The notes under the pieces: model-generated | Databases searched by the model: none | What the model was told of the DNA's origin: nothing | What the model saw: the letters and a program-made list of their open reading frames with translations, nothing else | Origin: Curtobacterium sp. 'Ferrero' | Lineage (GTDB): Bacteria > Actinomycetota > Actinomycetes > Actinomycetales > Microbacteriaceae | DNA: 64,000 nucleotides | NCBI RefSeq assembly: GCF_002412165.1 | Contig: NZ_NXIA01000011.1 | Span: forward strand, 1-64,000 | Direction of reading: 5' to 3' | Shown: one piece after another, positions 11,279 through 19,328 of the stretch | Position numbering within the stretch: the first letter of the stretch is position 1 | Layout of the letters: the number at the start of each line of letters is the position of its first letter | Made by a program: the position numbers and the translations under genes

Positions 11279-12502
11279 ATGTCCCGATCAGCGCGACCCG
11301 CCGAGGACGACGTCCAGCGATCGGCCAGGTCGGCCGGGTTCGTGGCGCTCGGGGCGGGGCTCGCGGTCGCCTCGGTGGGGGCCGCCGTGCTCGGCGGGTT
11401 CGTCGCCGCGGTCGCCCGCGCCGTCGTCACCCCCGACCGCAAGCGCACGGAGCGGGTGCCGATCCACGCGGTCGACCCGGTGTCGCGGACGGTGACGGTC
11501 GAACGCACCGCGGACACCGAGCTGCAGGGCCGGTACAGCCTGTGGTTCGGCGGCGGGACGGGCCACATGCGCGTCGGCGAGGTCCTCGGCACGACCGACA
11601 CCACCGTGACCCGGCGCATCATCGCGATCGACGCGGGCGACCCGCGGAACGCCCGACGCGGACGCTGGGGCGGCTGGTTCTACCTGACCCCGGGGGAGCT
11701 CGACGTCCCGGTGGAGGACGTCGACGTCCCGACGCCGAACGGCCCGGCGCCCGCCTGGGTGGTCCGCGCCGACGACCCGGACGCCCCGTGGGCGGTGCTC
11801 GTGCACGGCCGAGGCGTCACCCGCGCCGAGACCATCCGCGCCGTGCCGGTGTTCCGCGCGGCGGGCTACTCGGTCCTGCTGGCGAGCTGGCGGAACGACG
11901 GCGTCGCGCCGCGGAGCGTCGACGGGCGGTACGGTCTCGGCAGCACCGAGTGGGAGGACGTCGACGCGGCCCTGCGCTGGGTCGGTGGACAGGGTGCCAC
12001 GAGCGTGGTGCTGATGGGCTGGTCGATGGGCGGCGCGGTCGTGCTGCAGACGCTGCTGCGGTCGAGCGCGGCGCACCTCGTCGACGGGATCGTCCTCGAG
12101 TCGCCGGTCGTCGACTGGCACGCCGTGCTCAAGTCGCAGAGCCAGCTGCTCCGGTTGCCGCGGGCGGTCCGGAAGGTCGCGCAGTGGCTCCTCCGCGCAC
12201 CGGTGCTGCACCGGGTCGCCGGGCTGCGGGAACCGGTCGACCTCCGCGAGCTCGACATGGTCGCCCGCGCGGACGAACTCCACGTGCCGATCCTGCTGCT
12301 GCACAGCGACGACGACGGGTTCGTGCCGTCGTCGGCCTCGCACGAGCTGGCCGCGGTCCGCCCGGACATCGTCCGGCTCGAGGTACAGCACACCGCGCGG
12401 CACACGAAGCTCTGGAACCACGACGCCGACTGGTTCGACGCCCGAATCCTCGCGTGGCTCACCGAGGTGGTGCAGCACCAGGGTGCGGCCCGCGCGTCGT
12501 AG
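11279..12502 (+). CDS. Membrane-anchored alpha/beta hydrolase
   Basis: A 407-residue protein. An N-terminal hydrophobic segment at about residues 20-45 (AGFVALGAGLAVASVGAAV) probably anchors it in the membrane. A roughly 120-residue beta-rich region precedes the hydrolase fold. The fold has AVLVHGRGVTRAE (oxyanion region), the nucleophile elbow VLMGWSMGGAVV (GWSMG), the acid in LLLHSDDDGFVP and a probable catalytic His in TARHTKLWN. It is an esterase or peptidase-like enzyme of unknown substrate. The ATG at 11279 sits 7 bases after TAGGCT, so the message is probably leaderless. Transcription converges on sufE, with a hairpin between. Confidence 0.85.
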   Translation: MSRSARPAEDDVQRSARSAGFVALGAGLAVASVGAAVLGGFVAAVARAVVTPDRKRTERVPIHAVDPVSRTVTVERTADTELQGRYSLWFGGGTGHMRVGEVLGTTDTTVTRRIIAIDAGDPRNARRGRWGGWFYLTPGELDVPVEDVDVPTPNGPAPAWVVRADDPDAPWAVLVHGRGVTRAETIRAVPVFRAAGYSVLLASWRNDGVAPRSVDGRYGLGSTEWEDVDAALRWVGGQGATSVVLMGWSMGGAVVLQTLLRSSAAHLVDGIVLESPVVDWHAVLKSQSQLLRLPRAVRKVAQWLLRAPVLHRVAGLREPVDLRELDMVARADELHVPILLLHSDDDGFVPSSASHELAAVRPDIVRLEVQHTARHTKLWNHDADWFDARILAWLTEVVQHQGAARAS

Positions 12503-12516
12503 ACGCGACCCGTCAA

Positions 12517-12560
12517 CGGACGGGAAGCCCGTGGCGGGTCCGCCACGGGCCTCCCGTCCG
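12517..12560. terminator. Convergent terminator hairpin (hydrolase / sufE)
   Basis: Arms of 20 bases (CGGACGGGAAGCCCGTGGCG and a right arm that pairs with one wobble) around a 4-base loop, between two convergent genes. It has the same stem as the hairpin at 52623-52666. Confidence 0.85.
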
Positions 12561-12574
12561 TCGGGTGCGCAGGA

Positions 12575-13042
12575 TCAGGCGGAGGCCAGGGCGCGGACCT
12601 GCCGCTGCACCCGGCCGAGCATCCCGACCATGCCGCGGATGCGCAGCGGGCTCACCGCCTCGGAGAGCCCGATCGTGAGCGGGTAGTCGGCGGGCACGGC
12701 GAGGACCTCGTCGACCGTCAGGCCGGACAGGCCCTGGGCGAGGATCGACGCGAAGCCGCGGGTCGTCGGCGCCTCGCGCGGGGCGGTCGCGTGCATGCGG
12801 ACGACGTCGGGGGCGTCGCCGTCCTCACCGACCGTCACCGTGATGAACACGGGGGACTGGCACTCCTCGACGCGCTCGAGCTCGTCCTCGTGGCCCCGCA
12901 GCCGCTCGGGCAGCGCCGGCAGCGCGTCGGAGAACTCGAGCAGCAGCTGGAGCCGGTCCTGCTGGGACAGCTCGAGGAAGTCGTCGCGGATCTCGGCGAG
13001 GGTGGTCGGCAGCGTTCCGTCGGTCGTCGGGCCCTCGGTCAT
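12575..13042 (-). CDS. sufE: SufE family cysteine desulfurase activator
   Basis: 155 residues, normal for SufE, which accepts sulfane sulfur from a cysteine desulfurase. The sulfur-accepting residue is Cys61 in [12 protein letters not shown]. Downstream elements [14 protein letters not shown], and the C-terminal [13 protein letters not shown] segment ([13 protein letters not shown]), are typical of the family. The ATG at 13042 overlaps the stop of the sulfurtransferase gene by 4 bases (ATGA), so the pair is translationally coupled. In actinobacteria SufE next to a rhodanese is common, and the pair is likely to act in sulfur trafficking rather than only in Fe-S assembly; that last point is inference. 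Confidence 0.93.
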   Translation of the reverse strand: MTEGPTTDGTLPTTLAEIRDDFLELSQQDRLQLLLEFSDALPALPERLRGHEDELERVEECQSPVFITVTVGEDGDAPDVVRMHATAPREAPTTRGFASILAQGLSGLTVDEVLAVPADYPLTIGLSEAVSPLRIRGMVGMLGRVQRQVRALASA

Positions 13043-13950
13043 CGGGCGGGCACCTCGCCCGGCTCCGAACCCTGTGCGATCGGGACGCGGACGGCGCTGC
13101 CCCACTCGGTCCAGGAGCCGTCGTAGTTCCGGACGTGCTCGTGGCCGAGGAGGTGCTGCAGCACGAACCACGTGTGGCTCGACCGCTCGCCGATGCGGCA
13201 GTACGCGATCACCTCGTCGGCGTCGCCGATGCCCGCGCCGTCGCGGTAGATCGCGTCGAGCTCCTCGCGGGTCTTGAACGTGCCGTCCGGAGCGGCGGCG
13301 GTGGCCCACGGGATGTTCACGGCGCTCGGGATGTGGCCCGCGCGGAGGGCCCCCTCCTCCGGGTAGTCCGGCGCGGTGGTCCGCTCGCCGGAGTACTCCG
13401 GCGCGCTCCGGACGTCGATGAGCGGCTTCCCGAGGTGCGCGAGCACGTCGTCCTTGAAGGCGCGGACCGGCTCGTCGCGGCGCTCGACGACCGGGTACTC
13501 GACCGGCGTCACGTCGGTGCGGTCGGTGGTGAAGGCGCGGTCCTCGGCGATCCACTTCGCCCGGCCGCCGTCGAGCAGGCGGACGTCCTCGTGGCCGAAG
13601 AGCGTGAAGACCCAGAGGGCGTACGCGGCCCACCAGTTGTTCTTGTCACCGTGGATCACGACCGTCGTGTCGCGGGCGATCCCCTTGCCGCCGACGAGCC
13701 GGGCGAACGCCTCGCCGTCGATGTAGTCGCGCTGCACCGGGTCGTTGAGGTCGGTGTGCCAGTCGATCTTCACCGAGCCCGGGATGTGCCCGGTCTCGTA
13801 GAGGAGGACGTCCTCGTCGGACTCGACCACGACGAGGTCCGGCGCGCCGACCCCGGCGTCGAGCTGCTCCTGCAGCCACTCGGTGGAGACGAGCCGCTCC
13901 GGGTGGGCGTAGGCGGCGAACTTCTCGGACGGGTCGACCGGTGCGGTCAT
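13039..13950 (-). CDS. Thiosulfate/3-mercaptopyruvate-type sulfurtransferase
   Basis: A 303-residue two-domain rhodanese. Each half has a rhodanese fold: the first contains [13 protein letters not shown] and [14 protein letters not shown], where the active cysteine is replaced (inactive domain). The second contains [24 protein letters not shown] and the catalytic Cys251 in [15 protein letters not shown]. The active-site loop CRIGERS is typical of the actinobacterial CysA/SseA group. The ATG at 13950 has GGAGG about 9 bases upstream. It is first in an operon with sufE and is divergent from zapE. Confidence 0.93.
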   Translation of the reverse strand: MTAPVDPSEKFAAYAHPERLVSTEWLQEQLDAGVGAPDLVVVESDEDVLLYETGHIPGSVKIDWHTDLNDPVQRDYIDGEAFARLVGGKGIARDTTVVIHGDKNNWWAAYALWVFTLFGHEDVRLLDGGRAKWIAEDRAFTTDRTDVTPVEYPVVERRDEPVRAFKDDVLAHLGKPLIDVRSAPEYSGERTTAPDYPEEGALRAGHIPSAVNIPWATAAAPDGTFKTREELDAIYRDGAGIGDADEVIAYCRIGERSSHTWFVLQHLLGHEHVRNYDGSWTEWGSAVRVPIAQGSEPGEVPAR

Positions 13951-14085
13951 GGCGGGGTACCTCCAGGTGGTGAGCGGGCGCCGGGCTAGGATCGGTCCTC
14001 GGTGCCTGTGGGCAACGGTACGCGTGCGCGCCGTGCTCCAGCCGCAACGTTGCACCGCACGACATGCTTCCCGGGAGGGGCTCCC

Positions 14086-15120
14086 TTGGCTGAACAGGCT
14101 GGACAGACGCAGGCGGCGCACGCGCACCTCGTCGACCGCGACCCGCAGGTGACCCCGCAGCAGATGGCGGCGGCGCTCGTGCCCCCGCCGCAGTTCGCCG
14201 ACGCGTCCTTCGAGTCCTACCGGCCGGACCCGGAGTACCCGTCGCAGGCGTCGGTGCGGGACACGGTCGCCGCGTTCGTCCGCGGCGCCGGTGCCGAGGC
14301 CCCACGCCGCGGCCTGTTCGGTCGTCGTCGGGCGGCGACGACGGACGCGTCCGGCCGGTCGGGCGTGTACCTCGACGGCGGCTTCGGCGTCGGCAAGACC
14401 CACCTGCTCGCCGCGGCGTACCACGCGGCGTCGGGGCGGAAGACGTTCGGCACCTTCATCGAGTACACCGCCCTCGTCGGGGCGCTCGGGTTCCAGGGAA
14501 CGGTCGACCTGCTCCGCGGCACCGCCCTGGTGTGCATCGACGAGTTCGAGCTGGACGACCCGGGCGACACGATGATGATGACGCGCCTGATCAAGGAGCT
14601 CGCCGACACCGGTACGCGGTTCGCGGCGACGTCGAACACCCCGCCGGGAGCCCTCGGTGAGGGGCGGTTCGCGGCACAGGACTTCCTCCGCGAGATCCAG
14701 GCGATGGCGGACCGGTTCGACACGCTCCGCATCGACGGGCTCGACTACCGTCGCCGTGCCGTCGACGAACACGCCGTGGTGGTGTCCGACGTCGCCGCGG
14801 CGCTCCCCGACGGTGCCGTGACGCTCGACGCCTTCGACGCGGTCGTCTCGCACCTCGGGACCGTGCACCCGTCGAAGTACGTCGCCCTGGTCGAGGGGCT
14901 CGACGCGGTCGGGCTCACCGACGCGCAGCCGTTCCGCGACCAGACCGACGCCCTGCGCTGGGTGGCGCTCGTGGACCGGCTGTACGACGCCCAGGTGCGG
15001 ATCGTCGCCTCGGGCACGCCGCTCGACGCCGTGTACCCGCAGGCGATGCTCGACGGCGGGTACCGCAAGAAGTACCTGCGCGCGGCCTCGCGCGTGGTCG
15101 CGCTCACCCGCGCCGACTGA
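14086..15120 (+). CDS. zapE: ZapE-type (AFG1-like) cell division ATPase
   Basis: A 344-residue AAA-type P-loop ATPase of the ZapE/AFG1 family, which binds FtsZ at the division site in proteobacteria. Walker A is [10 protein letters not shown] at about residues 98-107 and Walker B is [20 protein letters not shown] sequence ([16 protein letters not shown]) and SNTPPGAL are also family features. I chose the TTG at 14086 because GGGAGGGG lies 5 bases upstream and the encoded start (LAEQAGQT) leads into the conserved region. A GTG at 14002 would add 28 low-complexity residues. A TAGGAT -10-like element at 13987-13992 fits a transcript start near 14000. It is divergent from the sulfurtransferase. 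Confidence 0.9.
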   Translation: MAEQAGQTQAAHAHLVDRDPQVTPQQMAAALVPPPQFADASFESYRPDPEYPSQASVRDTVAAFVRGAGAEAPRRGLFGRRRAATTDASGRSGVYLDGGFGVGKTHLLAAAYHAASGRKTFGTFIEYTALVGALGFQGTVDLLRGTALVCIDEFELDDPGDTMMMTRLIKELADTGTRFAATSNTPPGALGEGRFAAQDFLREIQAMADRFDTLRIDGLDYRRRAVDEHAVVVSDVAAALPDGAVTLDAFDAVVSHLGTVHPSKYVALVEGLDAVGLTDAQPFRDQTDALRWVALVDRLYDAQVRIVASGTPLDAVYPQAMLDGGYRKKYLRAASRVVALTRAD

Positions 15121-15141
15121 CGCCGCGTCCCCCACCCACTG

Positions 15142-15207
15142 CCGGAACCAGGTTCCGGACACCACACCGTGTTCTTCCGCGGTGCTGTGTCCGGAACCTG
15201 GTTCCGC
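15142..15207. repeat. Large hairpin built from two GGAACC palindromes, after zapE
   Basis: CCGGAACCAGGTTCCGG at 15142-15158 and CCGGAACCTGGTTCCG at 15191-15206 are themselves palindromic and face each other across about 32 bases that also pair partly, forming a long hairpin. Bases 15178-15198 are identical to 5895-5915 after dxs. Position after zapE suggests it also serves as a terminator. Confidence 0.75.
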
Positions 15208-15330
15208 CCGACGGTCTCGTGGTCACCACGCTCGCGATGCGACCGTCCAGACGGTCGCAGGGGAGTCGTGGGCAGCATCCAGCGGACCTGGCGGACCCCG
15301 AAACACAGTGTTCACACAGCGCCGCATCGC

Positions 15331-15368
15331 GTTACATCCGTGAAACAGTTCGTGCCCATCGGTGAAAC
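15331..15368 (+). promoter_or_regulatory. Predicted GlnR box upstream of the ammonium channel
   Basis: GTTAC, 6 bases, GAAAC, 6 bases, TGCCC, 6 bases, GAAAC. This follows the actinobacterial GlnR layout of four boxes with 6-base spacers (gTnAC-n6-GaAAC repeated twice); three boxes fit and the third is degenerate. It ends 68 bases before the amt start. Confidence 0.75.
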
Positions 15369-15436
15369 AGCACCTCGCCAAACTCGACAGCACCCGAGGC
15401 GGTCCGAGAGCCGCACTGCAATCGAGAGGTGAACAG

Positions 15437-16711
15437 ATGCTTGATCAGGGCAACACGGCATTCGTGTTGATCATGGCGGCGCTGGTGTTGTTCATGACAC
15501 CGGGCCTCGCCTTCTTCTACGGCGGTCTCGTCAAGGCCAAGTCCGTCATCAGCATGATGATGATGTCGTTCGGCGCGATCGCGCTCGTCGGCGTCCTCTG
15601 GGTGCTGTACGGCTACGCGATCGCCTTCGCCAACCACGGCGCAGGCACGAACGTCTCCGGCATCGTCGGCTTCTTCAGCATCGACTGGAACCAGTTCGGT
15701 CTCGGTCAGGCGTTCGAGGAGTCGCAGGCGTCCAAGATCAACGCCGCGTACCCGTCGATGGCGTTCGTCGGCTTCCAGGCCACGTTCGCGATCATCACCG
15801 TCGCCCTCATCTCCGGCGCCATCGCCGACCGCGCGAAGTTCGGCGCGTGGATGATCTTCGCCGGCGTCTGGGTCACCGTCGTCTACTTCCCGGTCGCCTC
15901 GTGGGTGTTCAACCTCACCTCGGGCATGTTCGCCACCTGGGGCGTGATCGACTTCGCCGGTGGCACCGCGGTCCACATCAACGCCGGTGCAGCGGGCCTC
16001 GCACTCGCCCTGGTGCTCGGCAAGCGCGTCGGGTTCGCCAAGGGCGCGCACAAGCCGCACAACCCGCCGTTCGTGCTCCTCGGTGCCGCGATCCTCTGGT
16101 TCGGCTGGTTCGGATTCAACGCCGGGTCCGAGGGCGCTGCCGACGGCGTCGCCTCGCTCGCCTGGGTCAACACGCTGTCCGCCCCCGCCGCCGCCGTGCT
16201 CGGCTGGCTCCTGATCGAGAAGCTCAAGGACGGCAAGGCCACCTCGGTCGGCGCCGCCTCGGGTGCCGTCGCCGGTCTCGTCGCGATCACCCCGGCCTGT
16301 GCCGCGCTCACCCCGGGCTGGGGCCTGCTGCTCGGCTTCCTCGCCGGCGTGATCTGCTGCTTCGCGATCGACTGGAAGTACCGTCTCGGCTTCGACGACT
16401 CGCTCGACGTCGTGGGCGTCCACCTGGTCGGCGGCATCTTCGGCACGCTCTACCTCGGCATCTTCGCCAACGGCACCGGCCTGATCTTCTCGGGCTCGTT
16501 CGAGCAGCTGGGCAAGCAGGCCACGGCCGCCGCGGCCGTCGGCATCTACTCGTTCATCATGGCCTTCGTGATCGGCTACATCATCGAGAAGACCATCGGC
16601 TTCCGCGTGAAGACCGAGGACGAGGTCGCCGGCATCGACACCGCCGTGCACGGCGAAGAGGGCTACGTCCTCTACGAGGAGGCCGACCGGACCCCGGTCA
16701 CCGTCCGCTGA
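15437..16711 (+). CDS. amt: Ammonium transporter (Amt family)
   Basis: Ammonium channel of 424 residues in the cytoplasmic membrane, with about 11 hydrophobic helices starting directly after the first few residues (TAFVLIMAALVLFMTPGLAF). Family features include TPGLAFFYGGLV, GGTAVHINAGAAGLA with the first of the twin pore histidines, FGWFGFNAGS, and VGVHLVGGIFGTL with the second. The ATG at 15437 has GAGAGGTGA upstream. No glnK or glnD follows, unlike the common amtB-glnK-glnD operon; a terminator comes directly after. The upstream GlnR box indicates induction under nitrogen limitation. Confidence 0.95.
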   Translation: MLDQGNTAFVLIMAALVLFMTPGLAFFYGGLVKAKSVISMMMMSFGAIALVGVLWVLYGYAIAFANHGAGTNVSGIVGFFSIDWNQFGLGQAFEESQASKINAAYPSMAFVGFQATFAIITVALISGAIADRAKFGAWMIFAGVWVTVVYFPVASWVFNLTSGMFATWGVIDFAGGTAVHINAGAAGLALALVLGKRVGFAKGAHKPHNPPFVLLGAAILWFGWFGFNAGSEGAADGVASLAWVNTLSAPAAAVLGWLLIEKLKDGKATSVGAASGAVAGLVAITPACAALTPGWGLLLGFLAGVICCFAIDWKYRLGFDDSLDVVGVHLVGGIFGTLYLGIFANGTGLIFSGSFEQLGKQATAAAAVGIYSFIMAFVIGYIIEKTIGFRVKTEDEVAGIDTAVHGEEGYVLYEEADRTPVTVR

Positions 16712-16730
16712 CACGGCACCACCGCTCGAC

Positions 16731-16771
16731 ACGACGGGCCCCGCGCACACAGCAGGCGCGGGGCCCGTCGT
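16731..16771 (+). terminator. Terminator after amt
   Basis: Perfect 16-base arms (ACGACGGGCCCCGCGC and complement) around a 9-base loop, starting 20 bases after the amt stop. The following 16772-16996 stretch contains only short GTGCGGG-type simple repeats before the next gene. Confidence 0.9.
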
Positions 16772-16996
16772 CGTGTGCGGCGGGTGCGGGTACGGGTGCG
16801 GGTGGGCGTGGTGCGGACTCGGGACGGCGGTGTCGTCGTCCGACAGCGGCAGTGTCACTTGTGTCCGCATGCAACTGTGCGCGTGTGCAACGAGCGACGG
16901 GGTCGTCGTCGAACGACATCGGCGGCGTCATTCGGAAGCGGCGGAGGGTTGTGGCACGGACCGCAGTGGCCTGAGGCTCGCCGGTAGGGTTCGGGC

Positions 16997-17905
16997 GTGG
17001 ACGACGTCACCCTCACGCACCCGCTCGTCGATGCCGTCGGCCCGGGCTTCCTCGTGAGCGAGACCGACGCCGCCGTGGTCGAGCTCTCCGCCGCCCGCAC
17101 GGGCCTCGTCCTGGACACCCGCGCCGCCGACCGCGCGTTCGTGCTCCTCACACCCTCGACGAGCCGGATCACCACCGCGATGCTCGCCATGCTCCGCCGC
17201 ACCGGGAGCGCGTGGATCGTCCGCGAGGGAGACCGCTACCGCGCGGCCGGCTCGACGACGATCGCCGACGACGTCGCGAGTGCGATGCTCTCCGAGCAGG
17301 CGACTCCGCGGTCGACGCGGCTCGGACCCGACGAGGTGCCGTGGACCGAGGTCGTCGCCTCGGTCCACCACCCGGCCACCGAGCAGGCGGGCATCGGCCG
17401 CACCGCCGAGCTGCTGCTCGACGGCCTCGCCACCACCGCACCGGCAGGGTGGGGCACGGTCGAGCCGGCGACCGTGGGCTGGAGCGTGAGCGCGGTCACC
17501 GACCTCGCCCGCCGACGGGCGCCGCGTCTGACACGACTGGTCGCGACCGCCCCCGTCGAGGGCGGCGTCGCCGCCATGCAGATCCGGGTCGAACGGTCCG
17601 CCACCGGGGTCACGGAGGAGACGCGGCTGGCTCTCCCCATGCCGGGAGGCGCGGCACGGCCCATTGAGACGGGTCCGGCTCCGGCCGGTGGTCGCGTCGT
17701 GATCTCGAACTGGTTGCACATGGAGCCGAAGCCCAAACCGAGAACATTCACAATCACCGCGACGTTCGACCAAGCGATCGGCCGGCGGTTCAGTGATGGT
17801 ATTTTTACGGACGAGAAGCAGCTGTGGATGCAACTGTTGTGGGACAAGAACAGCCCAGGTGGATTTGTGATTCGGACCGCTTACCCGACCCGGCTCGGAG
17901 GTTGA
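16997..17905 (+). CDS. DUF6177-like protein
   Basis: A 302-residue soluble protein with no membrane segments or signal peptide. The middle and late parts (WTEVVASVHHPA, GWGTVEPATVGWSVSAVTDLARRRAP, RLTRLVATAP) resemble, from memory, the actinobacterial DUF6177 family, whose members I recall near type VII secretion and polymorphic toxin genes; this needs a profile search. GTG 16997 lies 6 bases after TAGGGT (16985-16990), so the mRNA is probably leaderless. The last 70 codons or so are less GC-rich than the rest, with runs such as GATGGTATTTTTACGG, which suggests the module was acquired or recombined. One base separates its stop from the next gene, so they form an operon. Confidence 0.6.
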   Translation: MDDVTLTHPLVDAVGPGFLVSETDAAVVELSAARTGLVLDTRAADRAFVLLTPSTSRITTAMLAMLRRTGSAWIVREGDRYRAAGSTTIADDVASAMLSEQATPRSTRLGPDEVPWTEVVASVHHPATEQAGIGRTAELLLDGLATTAPAGWGTVEPATVGWSVSAVTDLARRRAPRLTRLVATAPVEGGVAAMQIRVERSATGVTEETRLALPMPGGAARPIETGPAPAGGRVVISNWLHMEPKPKPRTFTITATFDQAIGRRFSDGIFTDEKQLWMQLLWDKNSPGGFVIRTAYPTRLGG

Positions 17906-17906
17906 C

Positions 17907-18260
17907 ATGACAGGGCTGACCTACACCGGCTACGAAAACTATTCTTCTGTGATTCCTCTTCTCGGGGGACTCATCGAGAACCTCTACCAATACTGGTGGG
18001 AGGACTACGATACGGTCGCCGACTACGTCGACTTCTACGTCGACGGATTCGATGCGAGCGATTTGGCCGAGATGCGGAATGAATTCGTCTCGCTGGACAC
18101 CGATCGTGCCGATGACAACGAGGTGGAGTCATTCCTTGGTCGGATGAACGCGAATTACCGTATCGGGTCGGACCCCGGATCGGGGCGAGCATTGTTGCGC
18201 GAGGTCGGAGAGCGCGTGGGAGAGCTGGCTGAGGGTGCGGTCCCGAAGGTCTTCGACTGA
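17907..18260 (+). CDS. Probable contact-dependent inhibition immunity protein (CdiI_2-like)
   Basis: A 117-residue acidic helical protein. Its layout, LLGGLIENLYQYWWEDYDT followed by VADYVDFYVDGFDASDLAEM, an acidic middle and a final RALLREVGERVGEL helix, fits the CdiI_2-type immunity family (a hydrophobic helix, then aromatic residues followed by D, then two helices and an ...L.E/V.....L end). Such proteins neutralise a cognate toxin delivered by neighbouring cells. No toxin gene is in the window, so it may be an orphan immunity gene. The GC content is visibly lower than the surroundings. It starts one base after the DUF6177-like gene, so the two are probably co-expressed. The family call rests on pattern recognition only. 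Confidence 0.55.
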   Translation: MTGLTYTGYENYSSVIPLLGGLIENLYQYWWEDYDTVADYVDFYVDGFDASDLAEMRNEFVSLDTDRADDNEVESFLGRMNANYRIGSDPGSGRALLREVGERVGELAEGAVPKVFD

Positions 18261-18262
18261 AG

Positions 18263-18565
18263 ATGCTCACTGGGCCGGAATCGCGGAAAATGCGGTACAG
18301 ATTCCGATCAACGCCTTCATGGCGAGCGGGGAGCTCGGTGACATTCAAGCACGGTCACGTCGGATTTTGGGTCGCGAGGCAGCGCCGCGCGGGTCGTACG
18401 GGGATGCTCGACCAGGAATGGGCAACGGGAATCAAGTCGCTACCCGATGGACGGATCCCGGATCACGAGGCGCCAAACAGAGCACACCCGACTCACCCAT
18501 TGAAGCTTGACGATTTCGGCGTGGTCGACGGACGCCCTACTGTGACTGACAAAGTGGACTCATGA
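18263..18565 (+). CDS. Doubtful hypothetical protein in the low-GC patch
   Basis: A 100-codon frame beginning 2 bases after the immunity gene and overlapping the phosphatase start by 4 bases (ATGA), which is how real coupled genes look here. The product is basic and without recognisable domains. A second frame over 18235-18510 contains a protein-like stretch (AHWAGIAENAVQIPINAF), so the region could instead be a frameshifted remnant, for example of a toxin or a second immunity gene. Lower GC than the flanks. Treat as unproven. Confidence 0.3.
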   Translation: MLTGPESRKMRYRFRSTPSWRAGSSVTFKHGHVGFWVARQRRAGRTGMLDQEWATGIKSLPDGRIPDHEAPNRAHPTHPLKLDDFGVVDGRPTVTDKVDS

Positions 18566-19218
18566 CAACGACGTCGGGCATCCTGACCAACCTCCGCCCA
18601 GTCGGAGGTCCCGCCCTCCAGGCCGGCCGCCCTCGCACCGTGTACCGCGCGAACACCGAGCCGGTCGGGCCAGAGGCCTACCCGGCCGGCCTCGCGGCGG
18701 TGATCGACCTCCGCCGGGCCGATGAGACCGCCGCCGTCCCGCACCCGCTCGCGGCGACAGCCGGTTACCGAGCGGTGCCGATGTTCGATCCGTCGTCCGG
18801 CACGGAGTCGGCGGCCGAGGCGGTCGCACTCGAGGACCAGTACGTCGACTGGCTCGACCGGCACCGCAGCGGGATCGCCGCCGCCGTCCGCGCCGTTGCG
18901 GCGACGGACGGTGACGTGCTCGTGTGCTGCTCGGCCGGGAAGGACCGCACGGGGATCATCAGTGCGCTGCTCGCACGACACTGGGGCGACGGCATCGACA
19001 CCGTCGGCGCGGACTACGCCGCGAGCGCAGCCGGTCTCGTCGACCGCTTCGCGCGGGAACGCGCCGCGAGCAGCGACCCCGAGGCCACCGCGACCGCGCA
19101 ACGGTGCGTGCCCGAGATCATGACGACGGTCATCGAGTACGTCGAGCGCCGCTGGGGGAGCGTGGACGACTACCTGCGGGCCATCGGCCTGCAGGACGCG
19201 GAGATCGCGGCGCTCTGA
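18562..19218 (+). CDS. Tyrosine-protein phosphatase (Y_phosphatase3 type)
   Basis: A 218-residue protein. The catalytic loop CSAGKDRTG has the nucleophile Cys123 and Arg129 of the CX5R signature. The upstream VYRANTEPVG and IDLRRADET motifs and the aspartate-containing region match the bacterial dual-specificity/tyrosine and lipid phosphatase group related to Mycobacterium PtpB. PtpB-like enzymes usually begin with a segment resembling ILTNLRPVGGP, seen here at residues 7-17. No signal peptide, so it is cytoplasmic or released by a non-classical route. Normal high GC resumes at this gene. It ends at a convergent hairpin shared with the aldo/keto reductase. Confidence 0.85.
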   Translation: MTTTSGILTNLRPVGGPALQAGRPRTVYRANTEPVGPEAYPAGLAAVIDLRRADETAAVPHPLAATAGYRAVPMFDPSSGTESAAEAVALEDQYVDWLDRHRSGIAAAVRAVAATDGDVLVCCSAGKDRTGIISALLARHWGDGIDTVGADYAASAAGLVDRFARERAASSDPEATATAQRCVPEIMTTVIEYVERRWGSVDDYLRAIGLQDAEIAAL

Positions 19219-19256
19219 TCGCGACGCTCGTCGCGTCCTCGACGTGACCACGGACA

Positions 19257-19293
19257 GGAGGCGCGGTGCGGGTCGGACCCGCACCGCGCCTCC
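19257..19293. terminator. Convergent terminator hairpin (phosphatase / aldo-keto reductase)
   Basis: Perfect 17-base arms starting GGAGGCGCGGTGCGGGT around a 3-base loop, between two convergent genes. Same stem core as the hairpins at 43101, 45667 and 50325. Confidence 0.85.
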
Positions 19294-19328
19294 CGGCAGG
19301 TGGTCGCGTCAGCGACGCGCTGTCGTCG

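Noticed and set aside
17907..18260. The small gene as a flagellar or T7SS structural protein
   Set aside because: The conserved pattern fits immunity proteins better and it lacks a WxG motif.
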